This document shows positions 56,157-64,000 of a stretch of DNA of 64,000 nt, piece by piece. Within the stretch, counting starts at the first letter, position 1. Each line of letters opens with the position of its first letter. Both the position numbers and the translations under genes were made by a program. The stretch lies in NCBI GenBank assembly GCA_963825685.1, contig CAWGUD010000005.1, positions 1 through 64,000 on the forward strand, in the 5' to 3' direction. The DNA comes from JAOUEA01 sp963825685. Its GTDB lineage: Bacteria > Actinomycetota > UBA4738 > HRBIN12. Under the pieces are notes generated by a model that saw only the letters and a list, made by a program, of their open reading frames with translations, made no database searches and was not told the origin of the DNA.

Positions 56157-57194
56157 ATGCCACGCATCGCGATCCTGGGGACCGGGCTGATCGGCACCTC
56201 GATCGGCCTCGGCCTGAAGGCCGGCAACCGCGACTCGCTCGAGGTCGTCGGCTTCGACCGCTTCCGCGACCATGCCCAGGCTGCCGAGCGCGCGAAGGCG
56301 GTCGACCGCGCCCTGCGCGACCCAGGCGAGGCCGTGCGAGGCGCGGGCCTGGTGATCCTCGCGGCGCCAATTCTCGCCATTCGCGAGCTGATGGAGCAGA
56401 TCGCGGGTGACCTCGAACCGGGCGCGATCGTCACCGACACCGGCTCAACCAAGGCCGAGGTGATGCACTGGGCGCGCGAGTACCTGCCGCCCACGGTCTC
56501 CTTCGTGGGGGGCCATCCGATGGCCGGCAAGACCGAGGCCGGGCCGGGCGCCGCCGAGGCCACGCTGTTCCAGGGCGCACGCTGGGCGATCGTCCCCACC
56601 ACCCGTGCCAGCGGAGATGCGGTGGACGTGGTCGCGGGGCTCGCGCATCAGCTTGGCGCAAAGCCGATGTTCATGGACGCCGAAGAGCACGACGCCTACG
56701 TCGCGGCGATCTCGCACCTGCCGTTGATGGCCGCCACGGCGATGTTCCGGCTCACCCGCGACTCCGAGGCATGGCCAGAGCTCTCTGTGCTCGCGGCGGG
56801 CGGCTTCAAGGACTCGACCCGCGTGGCCGGCACCGACCCTGCCATGTCGCACGACATCGCGCTCACGAACCGGACGCAGATCATCCACTGGCTCGAGCGC
56901 TACCGCGAGGAGCTGCGCAACCTGCAAACGCAGATCGCGGACACGGAGGACGAGCAGGAGCTATTCCGCCTCTTCGCGAAGACCAGCCTGGAGCACGGCG
57001 CGTTCATGACCGGTGCGGTCGGCCGCAAGGAGATCGACGAGAAACACTGGTCAAGCGTCCCCGACGCGGCACTGATGGACCTGCTCATGGGCGGCACGCT
57101 CGCCGAGCGCGCCCGTGAGTTGACGCAGCGCTCCGAGGAGCGCATCGCCGAGTCCGAACGCCGCGCGCGCTACGGGAGTCGCACCGATGACTGA
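56157..57194 (+). CDS. tyrA: Prephenate dehydrogenase
   Basis: A 345-residue TyrA for tyrosine synthesis. The NAD site is AILGTGLIGTSIGLGLKAG, then VTDTGSTKAEVM, the catalytic-His motif FVGGHPMAGKTEAGP, and YVAAISHLPLMAA with the second His. The last ~80 residues form a helical dimerisation tail (ELRNLQTQIADTEDEQELFR). AAGGGG lies 10 nt before the ATG. It overlaps aroA by 8 nt, so the pair is coupled. The frame is intact. Confidence 0.95.
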   Translation: MPRIAILGTGLIGTSIGLGLKAGNRDSLEVVGFDRFRDHAQAAERAKAVDRALRDPGEAVRGAGLVILAAPILAIRELMEQIAGDLEPGAIVTDTGSTKAEVMHWAREYLPPTVSFVGGHPMAGKTEAGPGAAEATLFQGARWAIVPTTRASGDAVDVVAGLAHQLGAKPMFMDAEEHDAYVAAISHLPLMAATAMFRLTRDSEAWPELSVLAAGGFKDSTRVAGTDPAMSHDIALTNRTQIIHWLERYREELRNLQTQIADTEDEQELFRLFAKTSLEHGAFMTGAVGRKEIDEKHWSSVPDAALMDLLMGGTLAERARELTQRSEERIAESERRARYGSRTDD

Positions 57195-58518
57195 CGAGAT
57201 GCACGTGCGCCGTCCGGCTCGGCTCCGCGGCACCATCGCCATCCCCGGAGACAAGTCGATCACGCACCGCGCGATCATGTTCAACGCGGCAGCCTCCGGC
57301 GACGCCCACATCACGGGCTTCCTCGATGCGGCCGACACGCGCTCGACGCTCGAGTGCATGCGGGCGTTCGGCGTGCGCGTCGACGAGCCTGCGCCTGGCG
57401 AGCTGATCGTCCACGGCCTCGGTCGCTCCGCGCTGCACGAGGCGGACGACGTCCTCGACTGCGGTAATTCGGGCACCACGATGCGGCTACTGACCGGCCT
57501 CGTCGCGGGCGTGCCGATGCTGTCCGTGCTGACCGGCGACGGCTCGCTGCGCGGCCGGCCGATGGCGCGCGTCGTGCGCCCGCTTGCGCAGCTCGGCGCC
57601 GACATCACTGCGCGCGCGGACGGCACGCTCCCCCCCATCGTGGTACGAGGTGGCGCGCTCCGCGGCGGCCAGCGCATCGATACGCCGGTCGCGTCGGCGC
57701 AGGTGAAGTCGGCGCTGCTCCTCGCCGGCCTGGCCGCCGACGGCGACGTCACTGTGTCCGAGCCCTCGATGTCGCGCGACCACACCGAGCGCCTGCTGAG
57801 CGCGATGGGTGCGGTGGTCGAGACACACGAGGAGGACGGCCGCCATGTCGTCACGCTCACGCCGCCCGCCGGCGACCTCGTGGCAGTCGACGTCGCGGTG
57901 CCGGGCGACATCAGCACGGCAGCCGTCTGGATCGTCGCGGCGACGCTACACCCGGACGCCGAACTGCTGCTGACCGGCGTCGGGCTGAACCCGACCCGTA
58001 CCGGCCTGATCGACATCCTGCGAGCGATGGGCGCCGACATCGAGCTGCTCCACGAGCGGACGACAGGCGGAGAGCCTGTGGCCGACCTCCTCGTGCGCTC
58101 CGCCCGCCTGACGGGCAGAGCGGTCGGCGGTGGGCTGGTGCCGCGCGCCATCGACGAGCTGCCGCTCGTCGCGCTCGCCGGTGCGCTTGCCGAGGGTGAG
58201 ACGCTCATTCGAGATGCCGAAGAGTTGCGCGTGAAGGAATCTGACCGGGTAGCTTCGACGGCAGCCGTGCTCCGCGCGTTCGGCGCCGACGTAGAGGAGC
58301 GACCTGATGGCATGCTCGTCCGAGGCACGAATACGCTTCGTGCCGCACGGGTGGGCTCCAGCGGTGATCATCGCCTCGCCATGCTCGGGGCCGCAGCTGC
58401 GATGCTGGCGGATGGCGAGTCCGTCATCGAAGGCGGAGAGGCTGTCGCGGTGTCGTATCCTGAGTTCTGGAGCCATCTCACGCATCTGCAGGCAACGGAG
58501 GGTGCCGTATCTCGCTGA
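57187..58518 (+). CDS. aroA: EPSP synthase (3-phosphoshikimate 1-carboxyvinyltransferase)
   Basis: A 443-residue EPSP synthase of the shikimate pathway: IPGDKSITHRAIMFNAAASG at the N-terminus, LDCGNSGTTMRLLTGLVAG (PEP site), GDGSLRGRPMARVVRPL, SAQVKSALLLAGL, VPGDISTAAVWIVAA, and RDAEELRVKESDRVAS with the catalytic Glu/Lys region. The residue after GNSGTTMR and the GDGSLRGRPM loop look like class I/II intermediates; I do not infer inhibitor sensitivity. Coupled to tyrA upstream; remA starts 11 nt downstream. Confidence 0.97.
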   Translation: MTDEMHVRRPARLRGTIAIPGDKSITHRAIMFNAAASGDAHITGFLDAADTRSTLECMRAFGVRVDEPAPGELIVHGLGRSALHEADDVLDCGNSGTTMRLLTGLVAGVPMLSVLTGDGSLRGRPMARVVRPLAQLGADITARADGTLPPIVVRGGALRGGQRIDTPVASAQVKSALLLAGLAADGDVTVSEPSMSRDHTERLLSAMGAVVETHEEDGRHVVTLTPPAGDLVAVDVAVPGDISTAAVWIVAATLHPDAELLLTGVGLNPTRTGLIDILRAMGADIELLHERTTGGEPVADLLVRSARLTGRAVGGGLVPRAIDELPLVALAGALAEGETLIRDAEELRVKESDRVASTAAVLRAFGADVEERPDGMLVRGTNTLRAARVGSSGDHRLAMLGAAAAMLADGESVIEGGEAVAVSYPEFWSHLTHLQATEGAVSR

Positions 58519-58528
58519 GGATGAACCA

Positions 58529-58789
58529 ATGACAACAGAACTAATTCATGTGGGGTTCGAGAACCACCTTGCGCTGAATCGCGTTGTGGCAGTGGCTACG
58601 CCAGCCTCGGCGCCCGTTAAGCGCATGATCCAGCGTGGCAAGGAAGAGCGGCACATCATCGACCTCACAAGCGGCCGCCGGACCAAGGCCGTGGTCGTGC
58701 TGGACAACGACTGGGTGGCGCTGCTGGCGATTACTCCCGAAACGTTCGCCGGACGTGTCGGCGCGCTGCGCAATGTTGATGGCAACTAG
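58529..58789 (+). CDS. remA: RemA-like DNA-binding regulator (DUF370)
   Basis: An 86-residue protein: ELIHVGFENHLALNRVVAVA, then APVKRMIQRGKEERHIIDLTSGR and KAVVVLDNDWVALLAITPET. This is the DUF370/RemA family, which in Bacillus controls biofilm genes and in many Firmicutes and Chloroflexota lies directly before gmk, as here. RemA is not typical of Actinobacteria, which supports a different origin for this end of the window. Start ATG at 58529; its GC content is visibly lower than that of the left-hand genes. Confidence 0.9.
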   Translation: MTTELIHVGFENHLALNRVVAVATPASAPVKRMIQRGKEERHIIDLTSGRRTKAVVVLDNDWVALLAITPETFAGRVGALRNVDGN

Positions 58790-58792
58790 CGG

Positions 58793-59395
58793 TTGGACGA
58801 GGCGACACCGCCACTCCTGATCGTCATCTCAGGCCCCTCTGGTGTTGGCAAAGATGCGGTCGTCGACCGGATCCTCACGGCTACGACGCAATTCGTGCGT
58901 CCCGTCACCATGACCACCCGTCCACCCCGGCCGTCCGAGGTGGACGGGCAGGACTACGTGTTCGTGACCGCTGAGGAGTTCCGCCGCCGACTCGAGGAGG
59001 GCGACCTCGTCGAGCACGCTGAGATCTACGGGAAGTACTACGGTCTCCCGCGAGAGCACTTGCGGCGGGCCCTCGCTGAAGGCGACGCGATCGTGCGCAT
59101 CGATGTCCAGGGCGCCGCTACGCTCCGCGGTCTGCTACCGGAGGCGGTCTTTATCATGCTCGTACCGGATAGCCTCGAACACCTCGAGCGCCGCTTGATC
59201 GAGCGCGGCGAGGCGCATGACGATGCCGACCGCGACCGCCGCCTGGCCGAGGCCGAGCGTGAGATGCAGCAGCAAGAGCTGTTCGATTACGTGGTCGTGA
59301 ATGCCGAGGGCGACCTCGACGCCACGGTGGCGCACATCCTTGACATCGCCGCCGAGGAACGCGCGCGCCCCGACCGGAAGCCGGTGGTCGTGTAG
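58793..59395 (+). CDS. gmk: Guanylate kinase
   Basis: A 200-residue GMP kinase: P-loop ISGPSGVGKDAVVDRIL, in which the usual Ser/Thr after GK is Asp, then TMTTRPPRPSEVDGQDYVFV (GMP site), HAEIYGKYYGLPREHL, RIDVQGAATLRGLLPEAVFI and the lid RLIERGEAHDDADRDRRL. It starts at TTG 58793, 3 nt after remA. The GKD P-loop is a substitution worth noting, since that residue normally contacts magnesium; I have the impression it recurs in some related lineages, but this is unverified. Confidence 0.92.
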   Translation: MDEATPPLLIVISGPSGVGKDAVVDRILTATTQFVRPVTMTTRPPRPSEVDGQDYVFVTAEEFRRRLEEGDLVEHAEIYGKYYGLPREHLRRALAEGDAIVRIDVQGAATLRGLLPEAVFIMLVPDSLEHLERRLIERGEAHDDADRDRRLAEAEREMQQQELFDYVVVNAEGDLDATVAHILDIAAEERARPDRKPVVV

Positions 59396-59397
59396 CG

Positions 59398-59808
59398 TTA
59401 CGCCTCGCGTCCGGCTTCCGCGAGCGCATCGCGGACGCTCGCAGCCTCGAACCCCAACCCGGCGGCCCACTCTGGATCCGCCTCGAATAATCCGAGGAGG
59501 ATGTCGCCGGTTGCGGTGAGCCGTCCCTCCACGCGCGCCGCACGATCGGCGAGGCGCAGCGCCTCGTTCGCTGCCGGGGAAAACCCGATCATCATCACGT
59601 CCCACGGGCCCGGATAAGGACTGCGCTCGATCCTCGGCACTGCCGAGAGATCGACTCCCGGCGCCCGCAGCGCGCGACTCCCCTGGCAGTCCGGATCGTC
59701 GAGGATCGAATCCCCCAGCATCCCCGATGAGATGTCGTGACCGGTGCCGCCGACGGTCAACAAGGTCCGCAGCGAGCGTTCATAGACACGCTTCATGGTC
59801 TCGGTCAT
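59398..59808 (-). CDS. Unknown protein with Clp-N-like repeat
   Basis: A 136-residue protein. The second half (AANEALRLADRAARVEGRLTATGDILLGLFEADPEWAAG) resembles the Clp N-terminal repeat (A..A..A...T.DILLGL). The first half (SGMLGDSILDDPDCQGSRAL, VPRIERSPYPGPWDVMMIG) is unfamiliar. Start ATG 59808 overlaps the stop of the DUF1801 fragment by 4 nt. It converges on gmk with 2 nt between stops. Function unknown. Confidence 0.6.
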   Translation of the reverse strand: MTETMKRVYERSLRTLLTVGGTGHDISSGMLGDSILDDPDCQGSRALRAPGVDLSAVPRIERSPYPGPWDVMMIGFSPAANEALRLADRAARVEGRLTATGDILLGLFEADPEWAAGLGFEAASVRDALAEAGREA

Positions 59809-59993
59809 GCCACGTGGGTTCGCCGGCAGCTGATCTCGAGCGGCACCTCGTACAGCAGCATTCCTGGCGTCACGCGCTCGACGTAGCCCGCAGGCAGACT
59901 GTCGAGGATGACCGAGCGCACCGCTGTGATCGCCGCGCGGCGCTCCTCCGGCAGTCTTGCGGCGTACTCCTCGAAGGTCGTGTCGGTATTCAC
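59805..59993 (-). pseudogene. Truncated DUF1801 protein (62 aa)
   Basis: MNTDTTFEEYAARLPEERR and AITAVRSVILDSLPAGYVE followed by GMLLYEVPLE match the first half of DUF1801 proteins (~120-140 residues). After that the sequence changes to ISCRRTHVA and stops, so the second half is lost, probably by a deletion that joined it to the next gene. Confidence 0.6.
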
Positions 59994-60014
59994 GCAGTCA
60001 CCTCCGGCGCGCGC

Positions 60015-60512
60015 TCAATCGTAGCGGCTCGCGAGGCTGTCCAGCGCCGCGCCCGTCACTCGATACGTCGTCCACTCATCCATCGCGACGGCGCCAAGGC
60101 GGCGGTAGAACGCGATCGCCGGCTCATTCCAATCGAGGACGGGCCACTCGAACCGTGCGCAGCCTCGCTCGACCGCGAGGCGTGCCACGGCGCTGAGCAG
60201 CGCCCGGCCGTGCCCGTGGCGGCGATGCTCGGGCCGCACGAACAGGTCCTCGAGGTAGATGCCCGGCTGACCCTCCCACGTGCTGTAGTTGTGGAAGAAG
60301 AGCGCGAACCCCACGTTCTCGACAGCGCCGGTGTCGCCCGCCTCGGTCTCAGCGATGAGCACCTCGGCGTAGGGCCGCGGGCCGAAGAGGTGCGCGCGCA
60401 TCGCCTCGCGGTGGAGGCGGACGGCGTCCGGCTCGTGCTCATACTCGGCGAGGGCGTGGATGAGCTCGATGATCGTGTCGAGGTCGGCCTCGGCGGCGGG
60501 GCGTACCGGCAT
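60015..60512 (-). CDS. GNAT-family N-acetyltransferase
   Basis: A 165-residue GNAT acetyltransferase of the diamine (SSAT-like) type. MPVRPAAEADLDTIIELIH opens the fold; the acetyl-CoA loop is VRPEHRRHGHGRALLSAV, preceded by GIYLEDLF, and the C-terminal part NEPAIAFYRRLGAVAMDEW is typical. ATG 60512 is chosen because homology starts there. Substrate may be a polyamine or an amino acid. It lies 21 nt from the DUF1801 fragment on the same strand. Confidence 0.85.
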   Translation of the reverse strand: MPVRPAAEADLDTIIELIHALAEYEHEPDAVRLHREAMRAHLFGPRPYAEVLIAETEAGDTGAVENVGFALFFHNYSTWEGQPGIYLEDLFVRPEHRRHGHGRALLSAVARLAVERGCARFEWPVLDWNEPAIAFYRRLGAVAMDEWTTYRVTGAALDSLASRYD

Positions 60513-60549
60513 AGCGTCGTCCCTCCCGCCGAGCCGAATCGTCAGCAGC

Positions 60550-61545
60550 TCAGACGCATCTTGCCGTAAACAGGCTGCCTTCAGGAAGCGGTGGCGTGGC
60601 ATTGAAGATTGCCAGGAACTCCGCGTTTACGATGGCGACCTGCGACCCGGGAATCCACACCGCGAACGCACCATCCGGCTTGTTCCAGAAGAACACCGAG
60701 GTCGTCTCAGGACAGCCCGCCGCCGAGAGCAGCTGCGGGAACGTGCCGCCGCCGAAGGAGAACGTCCCGTAGCCACCGCTCGAGGGCGGCTTCGTGCCGA
60801 ACATGAGCGTCCCGGCCACCGCAACGACCTCGTACTCGAGCGTCGCGGTGCTGGCGTTGCCTGCCGCGTCGGTGGCAGTGCAGTCGACGGTGTGCGTGCC
60901 GACCGAGCTCGTGTCGACGGCGCCGCAGCTCGACGTGGCGACGCCCGACATCGCATCCGTCGCATTGGGCGAGACTGTGACGCTCGCGTGCTGGTCGACT
61001 TCCTCCGTCGACAGTTGAGGCGCGAGTACGGGCGCCGTCTTGTCGACCTTTACGGTGATCGCCTTTGCCGCGGTCGTGAGTCCGGCGGCGTTGGTGCACG
61101 AGGACTCGAGTGTCACTTCGGTGGTGTCGGCCGTCTGCGTCTGGTCGGCGGTGCAGACTACAGGCTCGCTCACGTCATCGGCGCCGGTCGTGCTCACCGT
61201 GACATCCGAGGTGTACCAGCCGTCCGCGCCGAGCGTCCCGCTTGCGATCGACGATGTAGCGGTCGGCGCGGTCATGTCGATGTTGATGTCCGCGACGGTG
61301 ATCGCGTCCGCGGCGTTACCCGCGCGGTCGGTGCAGGCGCCCGTACTCGTGACGGACTGCGCGCCGCCCTCGGTCGTGAGCGTGACGTCCGGCACCGTGT
61401 CTTCCGCGATTCCGGAGCCGGCATCAGTGCAGGCGAACGTCACCGTCACGCCGCCCGTGTACCAGCCGGCAGCGCCGGGAGTGCCGCCGAGGCTGACGGC
61501 GATGACCGGCTTCGTCGCGTCGCGGGCGAAGCGTCGTCGCATCAT
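60550..61545 (-). CDS. Ig-like/HYR repeat surface protein, 5'-truncated
   Basis: 331 codons with at least three Ig-like repeats carrying GWYTGGVTVTFACTDAGSG, GWYTSDVTVSTTGADDVS and THTVDCTATDAAGNASTATL, then a ~90-residue C-terminal domain (LMFGTKPPSSGGYGTFSFGG, FAVWIPGSQVAIVNAEFL). There is no signal peptide; it starts inside a repeat (DATKPVIAVSLGG), so the 5' end is missing. A matching repeat fragment lies at 62180-62300 on the same strand, suggesting that the gene was interrupted. Likely once an extracellular adhesive or binding protein. Confidence 0.7.
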   Translation of the reverse strand: MMRRRFARDATKPVIAVSLGGTPGAAGWYTGGVTVTFACTDAGSGIAEDTVPDVTLTTEGGAQSVTSTGACTDRAGNAADAITVADINIDMTAPTATSSIASGTLGADGWYTSDVTVSTTGADDVSEPVVCTADQTQTADTTEVTLESSCTNAAGLTTAAKAITVKVDKTAPVLAPQLSTEEVDQHASVTVSPNATDAMSGVATSSCGAVDTSSVGTHTVDCTATDAAGNASTATLEYEVVAVAGTLMFGTKPPSSGGYGTFSFGGGTFPQLLSAAGCPETTSVFFWNKPDGAFAVWIPGSQVAIVNAEFLAIFNATPPLPEGSLFTARCV

Positions 61546-62020
61546 ACTTGAGGGTTCGAACGGCCGAAGCGCGAAACAAATGGGCGGTGAGGCCTCGGCG
61601 CAGATTCAGTTTCGGTTTGTTCTTTTGATCTTTTGTTTTTCGCGGTTTCGCGCTCCTCGCGGCGGGCGAGCTCGGGCTGGAAGATGGGCTTGAGGCTGAG
61701 CAGAAAGAGGTAGCGCGCCCGGGTGTCGGGTAGGGTTGGGTCCAGTCGACGGTGAGGAGGCAAGCGAGGACGCGCTGGAGGCCTCGGATTGTGGCCTGGC
61801 GTCGGTCTTCCGAGGTGCGTGGCCGAGGGAGGCGTTCGACCTCGTCATGAGTGGCGAGCCAGACGGCGGCGCGCATGACGGTGCGGAGCTCACCGGCGGG
61901 CAGCGCGCTGTAATCGACCGCGAGGCGGGCGTGCTTGCCATCTCTGTAGGCGTTGACGTTGCCTTTCGGGGCGCCACGACGGCGGCGAGTGGCCTGCTCG
62001 ATGGCTGTGGTGTCGGACAC
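61424..62020 (-). CDS. Unknown protein with GAPKGNxNAxxxG motif
   Basis: A reading frame starting MSDTTAIEQATRRRRGAPKG, with NVNAYRDGKHARL and a following helical region (ELRTVMRAAVWLATHDEVER, LQRVLACLL). The KGN-NA motif occurs in small bacterial and mobile-element proteins of unknown function. After ~100 residues the natural frame probably shifts (near 61725) to ARYLFLLSLKPIFQPELA, so the 3' half as given is doubtful. It lies between the two pieces of the Ig-like gene. Confidence 0.45.
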   Translation of the reverse strand: MSDTTAIEQATRRRRGAPKGNVNAYRDGKHARLAVDYSALPAGELRTVMRAAVWLATHDEVERLPRPRTSEDRRQATIRGLQRVLACLLTVDWTQPYPTPGRATSFCSASSPSSSPSSPAARSAKPRKTKDQKNKPKLNLRRGLTAHLFRASAVRTLKYDATTLRPRRDEAGHRRQPRRHSRRCRLVHGRRDGDVRLH

Positions 62021-62331
62021 GAGGTGGCCTCCCTTCTTGCGGGGCGGGAAGTAGAGAGTAGTCCTAGATGGTGCGAGCTGGGATGGGGAAGTGGCACGCC
62101 GCGGTGGTGGTGTGATCGGGGAGGCGGGTGGCGGCTGGTGCCACGGCTGCTGTCTCGCCCTTCGCCAAGTCGCACCCTCCGATACTGGAACAGCACTCTA
62201 TCGTCACCTAACGTAGTGAACGAAACCGACGAGGTGTACCAGCCATTGGTGTTCGGCGCCCGCGCTAGTGCGAGCCTTCGATCATAGCTTTACGCGCCGA
62301 TCACTGATACGATGCCGCGCGGGGGTGGGAT
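62021..62331. other. Gene-poor stretch
   Basis: About 310 bp with only the Ig-like fragment above and, on the plus strand, a possible TACGAT -10 box at 62308-62313, 18 nt before the lipoprotein ATG. Lower GC than the rest of the window. Confidence 0.5.
62180..62300 (-). pseudogene. Detached Ig-like repeat fragment
   Basis: On the minus strand the sequence encodes LALARAPNTNGWYTSSVSFT, the same GWYTxxVxxT unit as the truncated surface protein at 60550-61545. No complete gene is present. It is probably the upstream piece of that gene. Confidence 0.45.
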
Positions 62332-62838
62332 ATGCGTCGAGTTCTCGTTGTCATGATGCTTGCGATCGTGTTGTCGGCGTGCGAGACCGACGATGAGGCC
62401 ACGTCACCGACGCAATCGGCCCAGCCGACGGCAACGGCAACACTTGGTACAGTCGAAACCCCTGCTTCGACATCGACGTCTGCGCCGACGCAAGCTCCAC
62501 CATCGGTCACGACCGAACCGCCACCGCCTGCGCCGACGGAAGAGCCACCTCCAGCGACCGAAGAACCGCTGCCTCCGCAGGCACCGACAGAAGCGGAACC
62601 AACCGAAGCACCGCCACCGCCACCGCCACCGCCGCCGCCGCCACCGCCGCCACCGCCACCGCCGCCGAACTGCGACCCGTCATACCCGGACGTGTGCATT
62701 CCCGTCGGGGCGGCCGATTACGACTGCGCGGGCGGCAGCGGGAACGGGCCGAATTATATTGCCGGGCCGCTCCGTGTGCTGCCGCCAGACCCACATGATC
62801 TCGACGGCAACGACAACGACGGTGTGGGCTGCGAGTAG
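62332..62838 (+). CDS. Proline-rich lipoprotein with Excalibur-like C-terminus
   Basis: A 168-residue protein. MRRVLVVMMLAIVLSAC is a lipoprotein signal with lipobox LSAC. A Thr/Pro/Glu-rich linker (PAPTEEPPPATEEPLPPQAP) leads into an uninterrupted run of 19 prolines coded by CCN triplets at about 62612-62668, a rigid spacer across the wall. The C-terminal ~55 residues (NCDPSYPDVCIPVGAADYDC, DPHDLDGNDNDGVGCE) match the Excalibur-type calcium-binding domain with two Cys pairs. Membrane-anchored, exposed; ligand unknown. Confidence 0.8.
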   Translation: MRRVLVVMMLAIVLSACETDDEATSPTQSAQPTATATLGTVETPASTSTSAPTQAPPSVTTEPPPPAPTEEPPPATEEPLPPQAPTEAEPTEAPPPPPPPPPPPPPPPPPPPNCDPSYPDVCIPVGAADYDCAGGSGNGPNYIAGPLRVLPPDPHDLDGNDNDGVGCE

Positions 62839-63302
62839 TCGAGGAGACCGACGACTGAGGGCAGGGACTTCCTGATTTCCTCTTCTCGACGAGCATCGAT
62901 CCCACCGCGTACCGCGACCGGCTTAGGAACGTTATCCGCAGCTTCAACTCGGCGTCACGCGTTGGATTCCGAGGCGCGAGCAGGGTGGCGACGGTAAGCG
63001 GAGCGTCACATGGCATGAGGTCGCCCGCCCCGTTGATCCTCGTAAGCCCGTCTTCGCTTATGTCCTCATGAACGCAGATGGCGAACCGCTTCTGGCGAGA
63101 CGTGCCGCGCGACCAGTCAGACCTCGAGGGAGTGGATGTCGCGAGCATGCCGCTCGGGCGCGATGTTATTCGGGAGGCGGGAGGCACTCGCCCGCTGGCG
63201 CTCGAAATTCCCACGGTCGGATCTGAATGAGGTTGTCCCGAGTCTTGTAGAACTTTGAAGTGACGGTCCCCCACCTCAAGCCTGCCGAGTGGTAGGCCTG
63301 TG
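62839..63302. other. Intergenic stretch before the transposase, nothing recognised
   Basis: About 460 bp without a gene I can support. A minus-strand stretch (about 62880-63170) reads KRFAICVHEDISEDGLTRI and could be a gene remnant. The last ~45 bp (from about 63258, GAAGTGACGGTCCCCCACC) probably include the left terminal repeat of the insertion sequence. Confidence 0.4.
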
Positions 63303-64000
63303 GTGACACGAGAGGAAGGGGGGACCGCCCTGAGCAAGAGTAACGACAGCAGGCAGGCAGTTGCGAGCGGAGCAGTACCGGTAGTACCGGAGGAGGTGAC
63401 GGTCGCGCTGACGGGAGTCGCCAGTGCAGCGCGGGAGGGCTTGCTGGCGCTGGCGGTGGGTACGGGCCTGCAGGTGATGCAGGAGATCATGGACGCCCAG
63501 GTCACGGCGCTGTGCGGGCCAGCGGGCAAGCACAACCGGGAGCGGGCGGGCTACCGCCATGGGCGCGAAGCCGGGAGCGTCACGCTCGGCGGGCGCCGTG
63601 TCGCGGTGCAGCGGCCGCGGGTGCGGCGGGCCGACCACACGGGCGAGTTGGCCGTGCCGGCATACGAGTGGTTCGCGCGGAGCGAGGTGCTGGGAGCGCT
63701 GGCGATGGAGCGCATGCTGGCGGGCCTCTCAACGCGCCGGTACCGTGTCGGGCTGGAGCCGGTCGGCAGCGCGGTGGCAGCGGCGGCCTCGGCCACGAGC
63801 CGCTCGGCGGTATCGCGCAAGTTCGTGCAGGCCACCGAGCGCGCGCTCGAGGAGCCGCTGGCGGCGCCGCTGGGCGGGCTCGACCTTGTCGCGCTGCTGG
63901 TCGACGGGGTGCACTTCGCCGAGCACTGCCGCGTGGTAGCGCTGGGCATCGACCGCGACGGCCGCAAACACTCACTGGCGCTGGCGGCCGGGTCGACCGA
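63303..64000 (+). mobile_element. IS256-type transposase, N-terminal part (runs off the window)
   Basis: From GTG 63303 (VTREEGGTALSKSND) 232 codons stay open to the window edge. Family features: VTALCGPAGKHNRERAGYRH, SVTLGGRRVAVQRPRV, MERMLAGLSTRRYRVGLEPV, and the start of the catalytic DDE domain LVALLVDGVHFAEHCRVVA followed by GIDRDGRKHSLALAAGSTE. This matches the Mutator/IS256 family. An in-frame CTG at 63330 is another possible start. The right end and the second and third catalytic residues lie outside the window. Confidence 0.85.

Noticed and set aside
61545..61600. GGTTCGAAC near 61553 as a tRNA 3' end or attachment site
   Set aside because: Only a T-loop-like 9-mer; no acceptor stem or anticodon arm can be folded around it.
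62612..62668. Poly-proline CCN run as a phase-variable contingency repeat
   Set aside because: The unit is 3 bp, so slippage changes spacer length but not the frame; a wall-spanning spacer explains it.

Overview
The window is high-GC DNA. From position 1 to about 56.1 kb it reads as one actinobacterial (Actinomycetota) chromosome segment. The evidence is a CIRCE-controlled groES-groEL pair, guaB3 beside guaA with a GMC oxidoreductase next door, a class E sortase, pcrA, and the block sucC-sucD-perM-like-purN-purH, whose order matches Mycobacterium. Many genes have a TANNNT box 6-8 nt before the start codon, as expected for leaderless transcripts.

Layout. 0-4.7 kb: end of a surface protein, groES, groEL, a leucine-dehydrogenase-type enzyme and a small membrane protein. 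4.8-8.3 kb: an alkaline-phosphatase-fold phosphodiesterase overlapping an APS kinase, and a TreT-like GT4 enzyme. 8.4-17.7 kb: GMC oxidoreductase, guaB3, guaA, a paired palindrome next to a decayed HTH gene, sortase, pcrA and an N,N-dimethylformamidase-like protein. 17.9-32.45 kb: a one-direction tandem array of hydrolase-fold/class III nucleotidyl cyclase genes. 32.5-43.8 kb: cobalamin-binding mutase subunit, sucCD, perM-like gene, purN, purH, folD, a MetF-like enzyme, a phosphotransferase and an amidohydrolase. 43.8-51.1 kb: lipoprotein, citrate synthase, two isocitrate/isopropylmalate-type dehydrogenases, malate dehydrogenase and small membrane proteins. 51.2-54.4 kb: a cyclase/beta-propeller/substrate-binding fusion. 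54.4-56.1 kb: sdhB and the C-terminal half of sdhA. 56.16-64 kb: tyrA-aroA-remA-gmk, small genes, a broken Ig-like surface protein, a proline-rich lipoprotein and the start of an IS256-type transposase.

The array is the most notable content. It holds ten cyclase-domain genes, one hydrolase-only gene and one deletion remnant, nearly all touching or overlapping by 1-4 nt, so probably one operon. They belong to the Rv1900c (LipJ) architecture. Two features stand out. The hydrolase nucleophile position holds a different residue in almost every copy (Ser in only one), suggesting ligand-binding pseudo-hydrolases. The purine-selecting pair of the cyclase exists in K-D, charge-swapped D-K and neutral-D versions. 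I infer a bank of diversified sensors feeding a nucleotide second messenger. The array sits between pcrA and sucCD, which are near neighbours in M. tuberculosis.

Quality. From 1 to 56.1 kb many genes carry single-base indels, mostly one extra G or C in a short run, so split reading frames there are more likely sequence errors than pseudogenes. From 56.16 kb on, the recognisable housekeeping genes are intact, gene content changes (RemA is unusual for Actinobacteria), and sdhA stops abruptly. The last 8 kb may come from another organism (contig chimera) or mark a real rearrangement.
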